Assembly (NCBI GenBank): GCA_012064415.1
Contig: SSNU01000042.1
Coordinates: 653,822 to 717,821 of the forward strand
Source of the DNA: Gyrodactylus bullatarudis
Taxonomy: Eukaryota; Platyhelminthes; Monogenea; Gyrodactylidea; Gyrodactylidae
Reading direction: 5' to 3'
Length of the DNA stretch: 64,000 nucleotides
Below are positions 63,755 through 64,000 of the stretch, piece by piece; the stretch's first letter is position 1; every line of letters starts with the position of its first letter. Below the pieces are notes generated by a model that saw only the letters and a list, made by a program, of their open reading frames with translations, made no database searches and was not told the DNA's origin. A program made the position numbers and the translations under genes.

Positions 63755-64000
63755 AAGCTGGTTGAGATATGATTTAATTTTTTCATCAAGATTTCGAATT
63801 TGTTAAAGATTTTTTGGAATCCTACCCATGTTGCTCACCATTTGAAGAAAAAAAATTCAGAAAAAAAATTATTTTTATGAAAAATATGATCATTTTTCAA
63901 ATTCTCATTTGGCGCCAAAAGGCCTTTTTTCGAACTTTGAGCTGAACATTTTTGTTGATTTGGAAGTGGGAGAGGGATCAAAAACTGATTTTCCGGATCA
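63755..64000 (+). repeat. GGCGCC repeat family C, copy cut by window edge
   Basis: Contains GGAATCCTACCCATGTTGC, CATTTGGCGCCAAAAGG, TTCGAACTTTGAGCTGAACA and GAGAGGGATCAAAAAC in family order. Confidence 0.65.

Larger units (their letters stand above)
63361..64000. other. Partial SLC7 intron at right edge
   Basis: No exon seen. Contains the 306-bp foldback (63405-63710) and a copy of the GGCGCC repeat family (about 63755-64000). Confidence 0.6.

Overview
The window is AT-rich animal nuclear DNA. Every recognisable gene is a conserved metazoan one with spliceosomal introns. I infer a compact-genome protostome, most like a flatworm. Three signs point that way: spliceosomal introns of only 27-38 nt, introns that tend to lengthen from 5' to 3' along a gene (a pattern described in schistosomes), and one tandem gene pair that looks trans-spliced. 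This is inference, not proof.

Layout, left to right. A conventional protein kinase C gene (minus) runs off the left edge; its N-terminal half, from pseudosubstrate to the start of the kinase domain, lies in 3665-10538. Then comes a dense cluster: BAP1/Calypso deubiquitinase (+), COQ7 (-), Asterix/WDR83OS (+), PPIE cyclophilin (+) and an SLC17A9-like transporter (-). A plasma-membrane Ca2+-ATPase (+) spans 19055-44217. One of its large introns holds a separate, same-strand, intronless gene for an unrecognised protein of about 1128 residues. DDX41 (-), PINX1 (+), a secreted GPR158/179-type double ectodomain protein without the seven-helix part (-), CYFIP (+) and the 3' end of an SLC7 light-chain amino-acid transporter (-) follow. 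The SLC7 gene runs off the right edge.

Genes mostly alternate in strand. Four pairs are head-to-head with only 129-184 bp between start codons (PKC/BAP1, COQ7/Asterix, DDX41/PINX1, GPR158-like/CYFIP), so each pair probably shares one promoter. The genes do not form one pathway. They cover signalling (PKC, PMCA, CYFIP), chromatin and RNA (BAP1, PPIE, DDX41, PINX1), ubiquinone synthesis (COQ7), membrane-protein biogenesis (Asterix) and transport (SLC17, SLC7).

Large introns and gaps hold short interspersed repeats. These include a MITE-like element with 60-bp inverted ends, a near-perfect 306-bp foldback, an older inverted-repeat element, and at least four dispersed families. I saw no tRNA, rRNA, CRISPR array or intact autonomous transposon. 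Exon boundaries were set by hand from splice signals, reading frame and remembered family alignments; no search was run.
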